A stretch of 64,000 bases of DNA, from the NCBI GenBank assembly GCA_947579665.1, contig OX388350.1, positions 34,629,393 through 34,693,392 of the forward strand. The letters run 5' to 3'. Each line of letters opens with the position of its first letter. Position 1 is the stretch's first letter. Below are positions 43,873 to 54,795 of this stretch, one piece after another. The stretch is from Sympetrum striolatum (taxonomy: Eukaryota; Arthropoda; Insecta; Odonata; Libellulidae). A program made the position numbers and the translations under genes. The notes under the pieces are model-generated. The model searched no databases and was not told the origin of the DNA. It was given only the letters and a program-made list of their open reading frames with translations.

Positions 43873-46587
43873 TTACCTCCACTTTTTCCTCCCTTTTGGG
43901 GGGATTGCCAAAGTTCCTCCTTGCGAGGAGATGGGCCTCCGGAAGAAGTCGCGCCGCTGAGGGGTGTCCAAAGCCAGTCGCTGGAGATGTGCATATTTTT
44001 TGGTAGGAAGGCGGGCAAAGAAGGCCTTCGCTCGTATGGTTGCCAATTCCTGAATTGGGGTGGCTCCAGTCAATATGTAGTTGGTGGGATTAGCAAAGCG
44101 CCAGCCAAGCTGCAGGATGGTGCGAAGGACGGCTCTCTCCGCCTTAGATGGAATTTCCCACGTGGTGCGGGTCAGGAACCCGCTCCAGGCGGGGGAGGCG
44201 TACAAAAGAGCACTCAAGATGGTTGCCTGGTATAGGTGCAGCCTAACATGGAGCGGCAAGTCCGGGGACATTAGGAGCGGCAGGAGGACCCTCCGGCGAA
44301 CCCTCGCTTTTATGGCAACCTGTTGTGCATGATTGCGGAGAGTGAGTCGCCTGTCGAGGGTGACTCCAAGGTAGACTGCTGTGCTTCGCCAATGGACTTC
44401 CTCAGCGCCGACGATGATTGGGTCCGGGTCGTCCGCCGGTCGGAGCATTGAGAAGATAATGGTCTGTGTCTTCTTGGAGTTCACCCCTAACCTCCAGGTG
44501 TCGTACCATTCAAGAAGCTGGTAGGTGGCCCGCTGCAAGTATTTTACAGCAAGTTTCCTGGAGTAGGACTTCGCTAGTAGCGCAGCATCGTCAGCATAAA
44601 ATGCTGTCATGCAGCCGTAAAACTTTGTGGGAATGTCCGCACAGAAGATATTGAACAAGATTGGCCCCCAGATGCTACCCTGGGGAACTCCCGCCCTGAT
44701 GGTTCTGGTGGTAGAGGTGATCCCGCCGAAGAAAACGTGGAAGGTCCTGTCCGAGAGGTATGAGGCGATGGTGTTTATCTGCCATGTTGGAAAGTCCAGT
44801 CGACGGAGCTTATGGAGAAGGCCAGCATGCCACATTCGGTCGAAGGCCTTGGTGATGTCGAAGAAGGCCGCTGCAACGTGCCTTTTGTTGTTGAAAGCAG
44901 CACTGACGAATTGCAGGACGCGCAGAAGTTGGTGGGTTGTGGCGTGCTCCTCTCTAAAGCCGTATTGCTCCGCCGGGAGGATATTCCTTTCTGATAGTGT
45001 TCTCTGGAAAAAGGGTAGTATGGTCCTTTCTACAATCTTCCCCAGTCCGTCCAGAAGCGATATGGGGCGGAAGCTATCTGGGGAGGAGCGAGACTTTCCA
45101 GTTTTTAAGATCGGGATGATCTTTGCTCTTTTCCATAAAGCTGGGAAGTGGCCCAGTCTGATGATGGCGTTTGTGATGCATACCAGCCAGAGAACCGCCG
45201 CGGACGGAAGTCTTCGGAGTATTTCGTTTTCAATTCCGTCCGGACCGGGAGCTTTTCGAGTCTTAAGGCGACGGAGAGACGCTTTCACGTCCATGGCGGT
45301 GATTGTTGGCGGGTCTGTGTTAATGGGAAGCTGATGTGGAGGCATCTGAGGAAGTTCAGGACCTGGATTCGGAGAAAATGCGTCCTCTAAGTGGTCAGCG
45401 AAGGCCTCCGCCGTGATGGTGCTCGGCTCTACGGTGGGTATGGTAGCATGACTCCGGAGGGTCAGGCCTTTGGTGAACTTCCACAGAGAACCGTCCTGGG
45501 TTTTAGTGGAGGCGATCTTCTTCTCCCACATCTGGGTTTTCCAGGTAGAGATGCTGGTCTGAATATCCCTCTGCAGTCGCCGGAATTCCCGGCGTAAATG
45601 CGGTTCTCCAGTGCGCGTCCATCGGCGGCGGATCCTATTTTTCTCCCTAATGGAGGCGATGATGGTTTGAGGAAGTTCCAGTCTCCCTCCGAATCCCCTA
45701 GGTTTTCGTGGGATGGTGGCGTCAGCAGCAGCAGTGATGCTAGAAGCGAGGTTGAGTGTTGCAGCATCGACATCATCAGGAGTTTCCAGCTTCCCTGGTG
45801 ATGACAGACGGGCTGTTAAGTCCTCAGCAAAGGCCTCCCAGTTGGCCTTCCTGAGGTTCCTTTTGGTAGCGATGGGTCGAAAGAGTGGTGATGTTCCGAA
45901 GAAAGCTGCGACTGGGAGGTGGTCGCTAGTCAATGCCGGGATGGTGTACATTGTCCTTGGAGGTGGGGACGCGCTGACGAGATAGATGTCGAGTACATCT
46001 CCTTTCCCAGTGTGGGAGAACCGGGTGGGTTCTCTTGGGCCGAGAACCTGGACCCGGTTCGTGGTGGCCCAGCGGCGAAGCTCTCTGCCAGATGTATTGT
46101 CTCTAAGGGAGCCCCAGTCGCCGTGCTTTGCATTAAGGTCCCCCGCAAAAATGGTAGGAATACCTGGCAGGAAGACATCCCCGAAGGAGGATTGCCGGAA
46201 GCGGTGCTGTGGTGGAAGGTAGCACGAGGTGAACTGCATTTCCCCCAGGTATGTGCTAGCGACGATGGTGATGGTCTCTAGCGAATGGAGTGAAGTTGGC
46301 TGCGGGTCAAGAAGCCGCGCTGCAATTTTGTTGGAGACCATTATTGCGACGCCCCCTCCGCTGGATCTGCTGCCATCCGGGTTGTCAGGGCGGTCCTTTC
46401 GGTATATTGTGAAGCCAGGGGTAGACCATCGGGTGTGTGGAGACAAATGTGTCTCCTGCAGAAGAATGATGTCAAAATTTTGTTGCCCAAGGAAGTGTAG
46501 GAGCTCCGGTGTCTTCCGGACAATAGCTCCGCCCACATTCCATGTGAGGATGGAGAGCGCCCTTCTTGTGGTGGTTTTAGGGTCCAT
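43873..46587 (-). CDS. ORF2: endonuclease-reverse transcriptase
   Basis: Encodes the enzyme that nicks target DNA and reverse-transcribes the element RNA onto the nick. The N-terminal APE-type endonuclease has N17 (TWNVGG), E45 (LLQETHL), D150/N152 (FAGDLNAKHGDWGS) and S221-D222-H223 (SDHLPV). The RT follows at about 490-750: RPISLL, QYGFREEHATTHQ, motif A FFDITKAFDRMWH with D577, motif B GVPQGSIWGP from 633, motif C FYADD (D666, D667) and LGVTLD near 740. The C-terminal region has YASPAWSG. There is no RNase H domain, as usual for jockey. Length 904 residues is normal for the clade. The start overlaps the ORF1 stop in the string ATGGACCCTAA, which points to coupled translation. Catalytic residues all look intact. 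Confidence 0.95.
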   Translation of the reverse strand: MDPKTTTRRALSILTWNVGGAIVRKTPELLHFLGQQNFDIILLQETHLSPHTRWSTPGFTIYRKDRPDNPDGSRSSGGGVAIMVSNKIAARLLDPQPTSLHSLETITIVASTYLGEMQFTSCYLPPQHRFRQSSFGDVFLPGIPTIFAGDLNAKHGDWGSLRDNTSGRELRRWATTNRVQVLGPREPTRFSHTGKGDVLDIYLVSASPPPRTMYTIPALTSDHLPVAAFFGTSPLFRPIATKRNLRKANWEAFAEDLTARLSSPGKLETPDDVDAATLNLASSITAAADATIPRKPRGFGGRLELPQTIIASIREKNRIRRRWTRTGEPHLRREFRRLQRDIQTSISTWKTQMWEKKIASTKTQDGSLWKFTKGLTLRSHATIPTVEPSTITAEAFADHLEDAFSPNPGPELPQMPPHQLPINTDPPTITAMDVKASLRRLKTRKAPGPDGIENEILRRLPSAAVLWLVCITNAIIRLGHFPALWKRAKIIPILKTGKSRSSPDSFRPISLLDGLGKIVERTILPFFQRTLSERNILPAEQYGFREEHATTHQLLRVLQFVSAAFNNKRHVAAAFFDITKAFDRMWHAGLLHKLRRLDFPTWQINTIASYLSDRTFHVFFGGITSTTRTIRAGVPQGSIWGPILFNIFCADIPTKFYGCMTAFYADDAALLAKSYSRKLAVKYLQRATYQLLEWYDTWRLGVNSKKTQTIIFSMLRPADDPDPIIVGAEEVHWRSTAVYLGVTLDRRLTLRNHAQQVAIKARVRRRVLLPLLMSPDLPLHVRLHLYQATILSALLYASPAWSGFLTRTTWEIPSKAERAVLRTILQLGWRFANPTNYILTGATPIQELATIRAKAFFARLPTKKYAHLQRLALDTPQRRDFFRRPISSQGGTLAIPPKGRKKWR

Positions 46588-48151
46588 TGCGCGGTGCTAA
46601 GAGATCGCGGAGGCTTAAGGCGAATTGTTGGAATTGGGAGATGATGGTTGCTTGAAGGCGGACCATCATCTGCTCCATTGCTGTGATGATGGCGTCAGGT
46701 GGGTGAGGAGTTTTGGCGCTGGTGCTGGAAACAGGCGATATTCTCTGCTTTTGCCGCAGTGGAATGCTGAGTTCGGCTGCTGTTTCTTCATTGCTTCGGC
46801 ATGGCTGGGGAAGGGACGGGAACTCCATATTTAGCGTTTTCCTACGCGGAGGTTGGACCTGCGAAGGCACGAAGAGTGGTGTTGAGTTCGACCAGGCGTT
46901 GGTGGTAGGTGGAGAAGCAGGCTGGAAGGTGGGTGCATTTGGTGTCGGACGCTGCGAGGGGCTGCTGGCGGATGTAGATTGCATCTTCCTCTCTTTTGCG
47001 GTAATCCAGACTGGGCATTTGCGAGACATCGCAGGGTGCGCGCCGCCGCAGTTGCAGCAAAGGGCTTCCTCGGTTCGTGGTTTCGTGCAGACGTGGCCTT
47101 GATGAGGACCTGCGCACTTCCAGCAGCGCGGGGCGGCGTGACAATGGGCTGAGGAATGCCCAAACCTATTGCACCGGAAGCACATCTGCGGCTGCTGGTG
47201 TTTGTAGGGGCGGATAGTCACCCTACAATATGACAACGCTGTAATTCTGCAAATATCAGCGGGTTTCCATTGAGCGGTCGATGGTGCCGAGAAAACGAAA
47301 AGCGGGAGCGCTCTTTGTTCCTTATCTCTGAGCTGGAAGGCCTTCCGCACCGGAATGCCGAGCGCCAAAAGATCCTCTGTCAGTTCCTCCTTCGCGGTTC
47401 CGGTGGACAAGCCGCGCACAAGGAAGGAGTGGAGCTGGTCCTGCCGCTCAGCCCATGTTGAGTAGGCGATGCCTTGCCCGTCGAGGAATTCCCTCGCCTT
47501 GCGGTAGTCGCACGTGGAGTTCACCGACACTCGGCAAACCTCCCCGCGCGAGTCGACGTTCGACGGAGTCGGGAGTCCAACGCGTGTCGCCACGAAATCG
47601 GCGCCATTAAGCGCTTCTCGGAGATCCCTCGCTAAAGCCCTAATGTTAAGAATCCCATACAATTGAAGGGCAGGCGGGCGAGACCTTGCCCCGCTGGTCG
47701 GTTCCGGCCGCTGTGTTTCCCCGTCTGCCTCAGGGGTGGATGGCATAGAAGGGGAGGGTACCTCCATTTGACATCCTCCCGAAGTATCAAGGGCGTTGCG
47801 TTTTGTTTTCTTCGCCTCAGACGGCGCGAGTGGTTCGAAGCGATTTTTAAGAGCCAGCGGAGCAACTGTTTGCTCGTCTAAGTTGAGGAAATATCTCCTG
47901 GGCTTCACAGTAGTAAATGATTCCTCCTCCTCGGTGGTGCTGGCGATCTCCATTGTATCCTCAGCGAGTCGTTTAAGTCGCGGGTCGCGGGAGGAGAGAC
48001 CAGGCGTGGGGGATGGATTTGCCGTTGACATTCCCGCGGAGACGGTAAATCTAGGAGGGAGAATAACGTTCTTGATGCCGGGTGCCGGAAATGATGCAGG
48101 TGATGATGACAAAGGTGTGGGAGTAATCCCTGGAGCAGTCGATGTCTCCAT
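46577..48151 (-). CDS. ORF1: Gag-like nucleic-acid-binding protein
   Basis: Structural protein expected to coat the element RNA and chaperone it to the target. The first 160 residues are rich in P, S and T and probably disordered. A PRE_C2HC-type domain covers about 245-322 (HSFLVRGLSTGTAKEELTED...). Three CCHC zinc knuckles follow: CX2CX4HX4C at 324-337, CX2CX3HX4C at 343-355 and CX2CX3HX6C at 365-379. The C-terminal tail (380-524) is again low complexity. This order is that of the X-element/jockey group in insects. The first ATG gives 524 codons; an in-frame Met at residue 41 is an alternative but less likely start. Confidence 0.92.
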   Translation of the reverse strand: METSTAPGITPTPLSSSPASFPAPGIKNVILPPRFTVSAGMSTANPSPTPGLSSRDPRLKRLAEDTMEIASTTEEEESFTTVKPRRYFLNLDEQTVAPLALKNRFEPLAPSEAKKTKRNALDTSGGCQMEVPSPSMPSTPEADGETQRPEPTSGARSRPPALQLYGILNIRALARDLREALNGADFVATRVGLPTPSNVDSRGEVCRVSVNSTCDYRKAREFLDGQGIAYSTWAERQDQLHSFLVRGLSTGTAKEELTEDLLALGIPVRKAFQLRDKEQRALPLFVFSAPSTAQWKPADICRITALSYCRVTIRPYKHQQPQMCFRCNRFGHSSAHCHAAPRCWKCAGPHQGHVCTKPRTEEALCCNCGGAHPAMSRKCPVWITAKERKMQSTSASSPSQRPTPNAPTFQPASPPTTNAWSNSTPLFVPSQVQPPRRKTLNMEFPSLPQPCRSNEETAAELSIPLRQKQRISPVSSTSAKTPHPPDAIITAMEQMMVRLQATIISQFQQFALSLRDLLAPRNGP

Positions 48152-48305
48152 CGGGCTCGAGGTATTGCTCGAGTTGACGGGGCCGCTGGGCGAAAACTCG
48201 CCGGCTGCCGACAGCTCGCTTGCCGATAGTTCCTCACAAAATTATCCGTAAACAGCTCACTCAAAAACACGTCCTACCGCCACGAAGGTCGAGCTAGAAC
48301 CCTTC

Positions 48306-48320
48306 CTTACTACAATCATA
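48306..48320. repeat. Target-site duplication of jockey element, 5' side
   Basis: CTTACTACAATCATA, identical to 43743-43757. The bases next to it differ on the two sides, so the duplication is exactly 15 bp. Confidence 0.9.
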
Positions 48321-50192
48321 CAAGAGCCATTTAAACCGTTTAATTAATAATATTAAATCCATGCAAATGAAATACCCACAAGTATATTCATATTTATTTA
48401 CTATCCAATCATCATGAATTTCATTCTCAATCCCTTTTCCTAGATAAGATCTTTAATGCATACTAATATACAAACCATAAAATCATCTACCTAAAGTCTA
48501 AGAGGGTTCTACCCGTCCACCATTAGCTGCTAAAACCTTTGGAGAGGATAACTTCATTTAAGTTTGCTTATTGTCCTCGTTGAATTTCAAAGGGCCCTGT
48601 CGCTAGTAATATTTAAAGAAACTATCCTCAGACGTATTACATCTGATGTGATAACACATAATTAAACCTCAAAAAACAGTACCTCGAAATAGGTAATTAT
48701 CTCACTTTCCTGATTCAAAGTTTTACTCCGTACAATCATTTATAAACACCAAAAATCTTTCATAAATCCTCTAGTAATCTTAGAACCACATTATTAAGTA
48801 ATCAATCTTCAATATTAATGAAACATTCTACAATAAGGCGATTCAGTTATTATTTAGCTCTAATTTTATAGCTTATTTATAATAATTTCTTAAATTGCTA
48901 TTTTTATTCATTTAATAATCTTATTATTAACTTAGATTTAGCGACCAGATACTACTTCAAATGCAAACGCATTCTGCCGAGAAAATTCTCAACGCAGCAC
49001 GGATAAACGCAAAAATGCTATACAAATCAAAAATACTACGAATTCTAGTTGGTCTTTAGCTGTGTTTCTATCTCCCACAGACATTCCTCTCTAATGACTT
49101 AAATTTTGATGCTTCCCTTTCTAAATAATTCTTATATCCCCCCTGCCACACGCCGAAAGGCGGCTTGTTACATAGACATTATGAGGAAAATGCTTTCTTA
49201 GTTACAATTCCATTGCTTTTGAAAACATGAAAATGTATCTTAACCCATCATTTTAGTTGATTATCTGTTAATATACATGTACTTTGAATTTTATTAAAAC
49301 GTTTGCCAGGAATATATCCTAAAAATTCTCAGAAAGGTTTCATAAATAATAACTGCAGCTAGCTATCGTACATTCAGACATGATGTTCCAAATTACCTCA
49401 AAAGCGGATAATGCTTGCGTTCATCATTGTGCAAATTATCCAACTTTCTCACAATGTTTCTTTTATTCATCAACTTTTTTAACCGATTTCCTCATAAGCT
49501 CACGAGAGTTTAAACTTGAAGAACGTCATCTGAATTTCCTGGTATTCGGTTTTTCTAGCTTCCTAAGTTTCGTCTACAGATATTTCAGTCAACGTTTTGG
49601 TTGTGTAATGTCAACTAACCCTCTTGGGAATTTCGAAGTCTCCAGTTTCCTGTTATTTCACCGGTGGAGCGAAAAGCAACTTCGCGACGAGATGCTTCGA
49701 ATATTAACAAAAATCTTAAAGGTACCATTCGCCTTGGACGAATTTTCCCGAACGGAAAAGATTTCTCTCCCGAAGAGGAAAGGAGAGGCGGTTATCCGAG
49801 GAACTCACTCGTCGTATATCACTGGGGCAACCGTTTTTACCAGAATCCCGACGCTGCATTCCTCAAGATTCATCACTCTTTTCCCACGCTTCGCCTTTTA
49901 CATTCTTAACGGAATTCTGGAATATCTTTTGAGCGGTTTTTGCACCTTTCACTCGCACTAAATGGCAAGCCGGAGTGCGATAAATCAACGAATAAGCAAT
50001 TAAGCATCAAGTGACTACTTGAGCTATCATTTCATTAAGTATCACAGTAATTATGAATATATCAAGATGTTAATTTTTGAGCAAGGAATTGAACGAGGTG
50101 CACTGAACTCGAATGAAGAGATGTGAAGCTTAATATCCTATATGATGAAAATTATATTAAACCTAACATAAGAAAGCGTGTGACTTAATCCT
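48321..50192. other. AT-rich stretch with a 193-codon ORF of doubtful meaning
   Basis: Nothing recognised. The longest ORF outside the retroelements is here (plus 49380-49961, 193 codons, start MMFQITSKAD). It lies partly in a GC-richer patch. It has scattered hydrophobic stretches (for example YILNGILEYLL) but no domain, and another ORF (49664-49909) overlaps it in a different frame. I regard it as probably non-coding. Confidence 0.35.
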
Positions 50193-51177
50193 AGGTTGTG
50201 CAAGAAGTGAAAAATGTGACTTCACTGGGACTCGAACCCAGGTCTCCTATTTCCCGGGCGGGTCTTCAAACCAACCCTTGATCATATAAAGACTCGTTCA
50301 CAGAAGTAAGAAGGACGTAGCTTGGTTGTTTAATTAGTTAAAACACCTGCCCGGAAAATGGGAGAACTAGGTTTAAGTAACAGTCAAGTTACTATCTTTT
50401 ACTGGTTAATGGTAGCTAAGCGGGGTTTTTAGCGTTACTTTTTCAGGTAGAAATCTCGAGGGTCTCCATCCTAATCCGGACTCTTACCTCAGCTTGTCAG
50501 CTCGAGAGCGCCCGACCTTCACATCAGGGGGGACCATAAAAAAAACTGACCGCGTGGAATACGATTAAAAAAGTTATAAGCAATTCAAACGAGCAACAAT
50601 TTATATCTTCTTCGTCTCACTCATCCTACGAGATATACAAGCGTCTTTTGATCGACGTTCTACGATGAAATTAAGATTTTTCGTGATTTTGCAAGAAATT
50701 ACCCGTTTACAGACGGCAACGTTGCCGTTGGGTTGGGGTAGGGGGGAGGGATTTCTATCAAAAATCTAGAAATCCTCCCCCCAACCCAAACCAACCCCCG
50801 TTGAGATATTTAAAGCACCCGCCTATCTAACTGAGCAACGTTGCCGTGTGTGAACGGGTAATTTCTTGCAACATCACGAAAAATCTTAATTTTCATCGTA
50901 GATGTCGATCAAAAGACGCTTGCATATCTCTTACTACGAGTGAGACGACGGAGATGATAAATTTTTGCTCATTTGAATTGTTTATAACTTTTTAAATCGT
51001 ATTCCACGCGGTCAGTTTTTTATGGTCCCCCCTGATGTGAAGGTCGACCGCTCCCGAGCTGGCAAGCCGAGGTAAGGGTACGGATTAGGATGGCGACCCT
51101 CGAAATTTCTACCTGAAAACAGTAATGGTAAAAACTCCGCTTAGCTACCATTAACCATTTCACTTCTTGTATAACCT
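50193..51177. mobile_element. Large foldback element with nested hairpin
   Basis: The terminal inverted repeat AGGTTGTGCAAGAAGTGAAA (50193-50212) matches TTTCACTTCTTGTATAACCT at 51158-51177 in complement. Long inner arms at 50403-50725 and 50835-51156 are complementary with scattered mismatches (for example both contain CTTTTTCAGGTAGAAAT-type, GGTCCCCCCTGATGTGAAGG-type and GATCAAAAGACGCTTG-type tracts). The 110-bp centre is itself a G-rich/C-rich hairpin (50730-50754 with 50770-50792). Extra sequence at 50213-50402 is present only on the left. No ORF. A non-autonomous foldback DNA transposon is the best reading. Confidence 0.8.
50218..50395. repeat. Inverted pair of tRNA-like fragments inside foldback
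   Basis: On the minus strand, 50221-50265 reads CGCCCGGGAAATAGGAGACC then GGGTTCGAGTCCCAGTGAAG, with a B box GGTTCGAGTCC. On the plus strand, 50340-50392 reads GCCCGGAAAATGGGAGAACT then AGGTTTAAGTAACAGTCAAG, a diverged inverted copy. The region is present only in the left arm, so a tRNA-derived repeat probably inserted there and was later inverted or duplicated. Confidence 0.5.
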
Positions 51178-54100
51178 AAATATTCCAACAATCTTTTAGC
51201 AAAACAGCAAGGGCTAACTTCATTAATTGCCTTGTTCATTTTTCATCCCTTCCTCAAAGCTTTTTGAAGTTAGTTTTGAGATGATAAAGCTCAAACGAGC
51301 CCAAGAGTTGATGACTGTGAAGACAAACTCATTGATTGTATAGTTTTAATTGCTGACAATTTAAAGTTTGCATCAAATTAATCGTGTATTTTGGAGGTGC
51401 CGCAAGCATATTGAAAGCTCTCTTTATAATACTGAGTAATTATATACCGTCTAAGATAGCATCCTCTTAAACCTGAAGTTTATTCAAAGCAATATATATT
51501 ATATCTCTGTGGAGTAAACCTTAGCATTCATGATCTAGATCTTAATCTTCTTGAATTATGTGATTATGGAATGTTTGAAAATATTGGTATGTGCAACTAT
51601 GGTCCACAGTAGGTCTGATTTGTGTGAATTAATTACACCAAAATACCACGTAGACTCAGGACATACGGCAAAGCATACAGGAATATCTAAGTAAAGCTAA
51701 GCTTAGCCGAATGGAAAAATGGCGACAAGACTGGGATGCGATCCCAGGTTTGGCAAGTGGGAAACCTGGGTTCGAGGCTTCACACTGTGCCCAGATTTCC
51801 AAACATTGTATTTTTTTTATTTCTGAGTCCCAGAATTTTATGTCCCTTAATTTCACTTCTGTTTAGCTTTGGGTTTCAAGATTCACGCTTCTTCGAGCTA
51901 AGTTAAAATTTATTTCCACCATCTTTGTTAACATCAACGTAATTAAACGTAAAGTTTTCAGGGTCGGAAATTAGTTAAAAGCGGATTCTGTTTTTGATCT
52001 TCGTTGCTTAAAATCCAGACACTTTAAATGGTAAAAAAAATTACATGAACTGAATCATAACTTATAAATGGAACTCAGAAAACGATTATAATCATAGCGA
52101 ATGACAGGAAAACAAATTCTCATTTCTCCTCACCATCAAGCAATAAATGAACATTAATGTTTGTCCAGGTTCAACTTAAACCTAACCTACGTAGATGAAA
52201 TTTAGCAGTAAAGAAACTTTTATGTAATGAGATACATCGTCAGAGTTTGGGAAGGGGTGAACCCACTGCTTCTCAGTGACAGATGGCTTCTTAGTATTAA
52301 AGACGAACCTTATTTCTTTCATTTTATATAAATGAGACTTCTTTGAGGAAATATCAGACTCAGAGGCAACTTTACCGTTGGGAATTCATTCTAAGAATCG
52401 AGAATAGGGGAATAACATCAAATATAGTACATAAATCTTCGCAAATGTAATATAGTGTATCGATCTTCGCGAAAATGAACCGATATTTGAATTCATTCGA
52501 CATGTGCGGGGAATAAAGATCAAAGTGGAAATAATTTGAATTGCCCGATAGAGTACTTCAAAGTCAAGGTCTGAATTTCATAAGAATCGAGCTTTATCCC
52601 CATATGATTCTTTGGCAGAGGTAGCTTTAATTAAAAGTAATGAAAATTAATTTCTAATGGCGAAAAGAATTAAACGGTATTTTCGCGGAAGTGGATTGAT
52701 TCCGGCTGTGACATGAACACCTTGTTAGTTACATTAAAAGTTGAAGTACGCCTTCGGAACTCGGAATTATTTTAACGAAAGTTAAGCTTCCATTAATTAT
52801 GGATACTTAAGACTTCATTTAATTATAGTTAATAATATAATTTTGAATATGTATTTTCAATTCAAGTTGTGTGGCTTAACCTCATTTCGAGAATCAAAGT
52901 AAATTTAAATTAATTGCAATTACTGAGCTGCTTGAGGCCTTAAAGAGTGGCATAAATGAACTGCAGGAGTTGATATAAATGAGTTCTGCGACCGATAGAC
53001 TGTCAAATTATATTTCTTCCTTACCGTTTATTCCTTTAATCGAAGCTTACTATTGATAAAAAGTTTCTATAGAGCCGTACCTAATGAAAAATTACAGAGA
53101 ATTTAAAAATCCCTAAAGATTAATTAAGTTATAATGGAGGAATAATACGAATCAATCAATGGTTGGTGTGTTAGTAGTTTTTCTAATGTGCGCAAGTCGA
53201 TCCTATACTGCCTCGAAGGTGTTCACTAGCAGTTTCATCAATTAATTTTAAGGAAAGGGTTCTTGCATATACGCTTGATATAAAATCGTTTTCTCCAATA
53301 AAATTAATTAATTAATCAAAACGTTAAAGCTTGACATAGGGTAAATTAGATTGGGTAAACTTTATCAATCTTTTTGTGACCGTTTTGTATAAAGTTGCCT
53401 CGGTGGCTTACAATTAACTTTGAAAGTAATGGAATGATTTGTTTATATGGAAAGAATGCTTTATAACTGTAATTTTAGAGATTTTTTATTTTTTAACTCA
53501 ACCAAGCAGTACCCTATGAAATTTTGATTTGATTTCCAATAAAACTGCAAAATTTCAGGACGGAAGTACTCCAAATCCATAGTAAATTAAGAGTTAAATT
53601 CTACTAATACTGCTTAGAATTCAGATACTGAACGCTGAATCATAAAATTTTCAAAAATTGGTGTAAAATATAAATGCTGTATTCCTGCGTAAGGAAACAA
53701 AAAAGAAAACAATCAAACTTGACTAACGTTCGAAGTCAACCAGTAATTCCTCACAAGGGTATAAAATAAGACGTAATGGTATGAAAATTGCTATTAGGAA
53801 AGAGAGCTGAGTACTAGTTCGATCTATAGCGTTAAAAGGAAGTAATGCTGAACATCATGAAATAGTTCAGTGTTAACTGTGAATTATTGGTATCGAGCTT
53901 CGGGAGGAATACCAAAAAAATTCCATTGCTTCCCCTAACACTGCACTATTGTAGAACCTTATTTATCGATACACTTCATCAATTTTTCGCACATCTTGAA
54001 AATTTTTCGGAGATAATAACAATGAAATTTACGAGAAGGAATTTTTTGATAAGTTTCACGATGTGTCCATCGAGGATGTCGAAGGTTATTCCTCGAACAT

Positions 54101-54600
54101 ACAGCTCTCCCCCGTCTTCTGCTTCCTTATCTGTAATAGTGTGGTATCTTCGACCCCGAATTTCCACGCCCACCTCACAAAACTGCACCAGCGTCAATAT
54201 TTCCCCTTTATCTCTCTAATGTGACTCCGTCGCCTTCTTCCGACGTTCTCTTCCCCCTAATGCCTCCTCCGCCTCTTTCTGCTTACTTCAACAACTTTTA
54301 TCTGCTCGCTTCCTTGATAAATGTTTCCCGTTCCAGACACTCTCCGCCTTTATTTCTCGCCCTCTCTTCAAGAAAGCACAAATGGAAAGCATTTAACGTC
54401 ATTTGCATTTTTATTGAATATAGAGGCGGAATTTTGGAAGTTAGAAGAGTATCTGCATTTTCTTGAAGACTATTCTTTGCCTTTAGAACTGTCGTGGGAT
54501 GTTCATGTTCTCTGTCTATCACATATTTCCAAAAAATATCTTTTCTAATTTAGGACAAAAAACATTATTGTATTCGGTTTATAAATGGTTGACCACAAGT
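51178..54600. other. AT-rich stretch with weak tRNA-like trace
   Basis: Mostly AT-rich. At 51704-51778 an A-box-like TAGCCGAATGG and a B-box-like GGTTCGAGGCT lie about 55 nt apart on the plus strand, but the arms do not pair as a tRNA; a decayed SINE head is possible. A GC-richer patch at 53950-54380 carries short ORFs on both strands without domains. Confidence 0.35.
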
Positions 54601-54795
54601 ATTAATTTATTTTTTAAAGTCCCTACAAAAATGAATTTATTGGATACTTACAGAGGGAGACCTAAACGATAACTAACGATGAAGACACTCACCCATACCT
54701 TAACCAGAAAATCTGGTTATCCGGGACTCAAACCCAAGACCTTAGGGTCGGAGCACTAGCACTATAGTCACTCCACCATCTGGTAAAGCTGGTAA
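54601..54795 (-). mobile_element. tRNA-derived SINE copy S4
   Basis: On the minus strand: A-box-like TGGTGGAGTGA, B box with one change GGTTTGAGTCC (54724-54734), middle ATAACCAGATTTTCTGGTTA, then a 3' part CCCTCTGTAAG, ATTTTTGTAGGGACTTT and an AAAATAAAT tail. The tail type matches S2 at 19.4 kb. More diverged than S2 and S3, so older. Confidence 0.78.

Larger units (their letters stand above)
43758..48305 (-). mobile_element. Full-length jockey-clade non-LTR retrotransposon
   Basis: A complete 4.5-kb element bounded by identical 15-bp target-site duplications. On the minus strand: 5' UTR of about 154 nt, ORF1 (524 codons), ORF2 (904 codons) overlapping ORF1 by 11 nt, a 3' UTR of about 115 nt and a short (TA)n tail at 43758-43771. 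GC content is much higher than the surroundings. Both ORFs are uninterrupted and the duplications are identical, which implies a recent insertion that may still be competent to move. GGACGT about 32 nt from the 5' end fits the downstream promoter element consensus used by jockey-type internal promoters; this is suggestive only. Plus-strand ORFs inside the element are shadows. Confidence 0.93.

Noticed and set aside
44627..45334. Long plus-strand ORFs within 43774-48251 (up to 235 codons)
   Set aside because: They lie antisense to the jockey ORF1 and ORF2, which have full domain content. GC-rich coding DNA produces such shadows.
49380..49961. 193-codon plus-strand ORF
   Set aside because: No domain, an overlapping ORF in another frame, and no splice or regulatory context. 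Length alone is not enough evidence for a gene.
51704..51778. tRNA gene or SINE on the plus strand
   Set aside because: A- and B-box-like strings occur, but stems do not pair and no tail or copy is recognised. Mentioned only as a weak trace.
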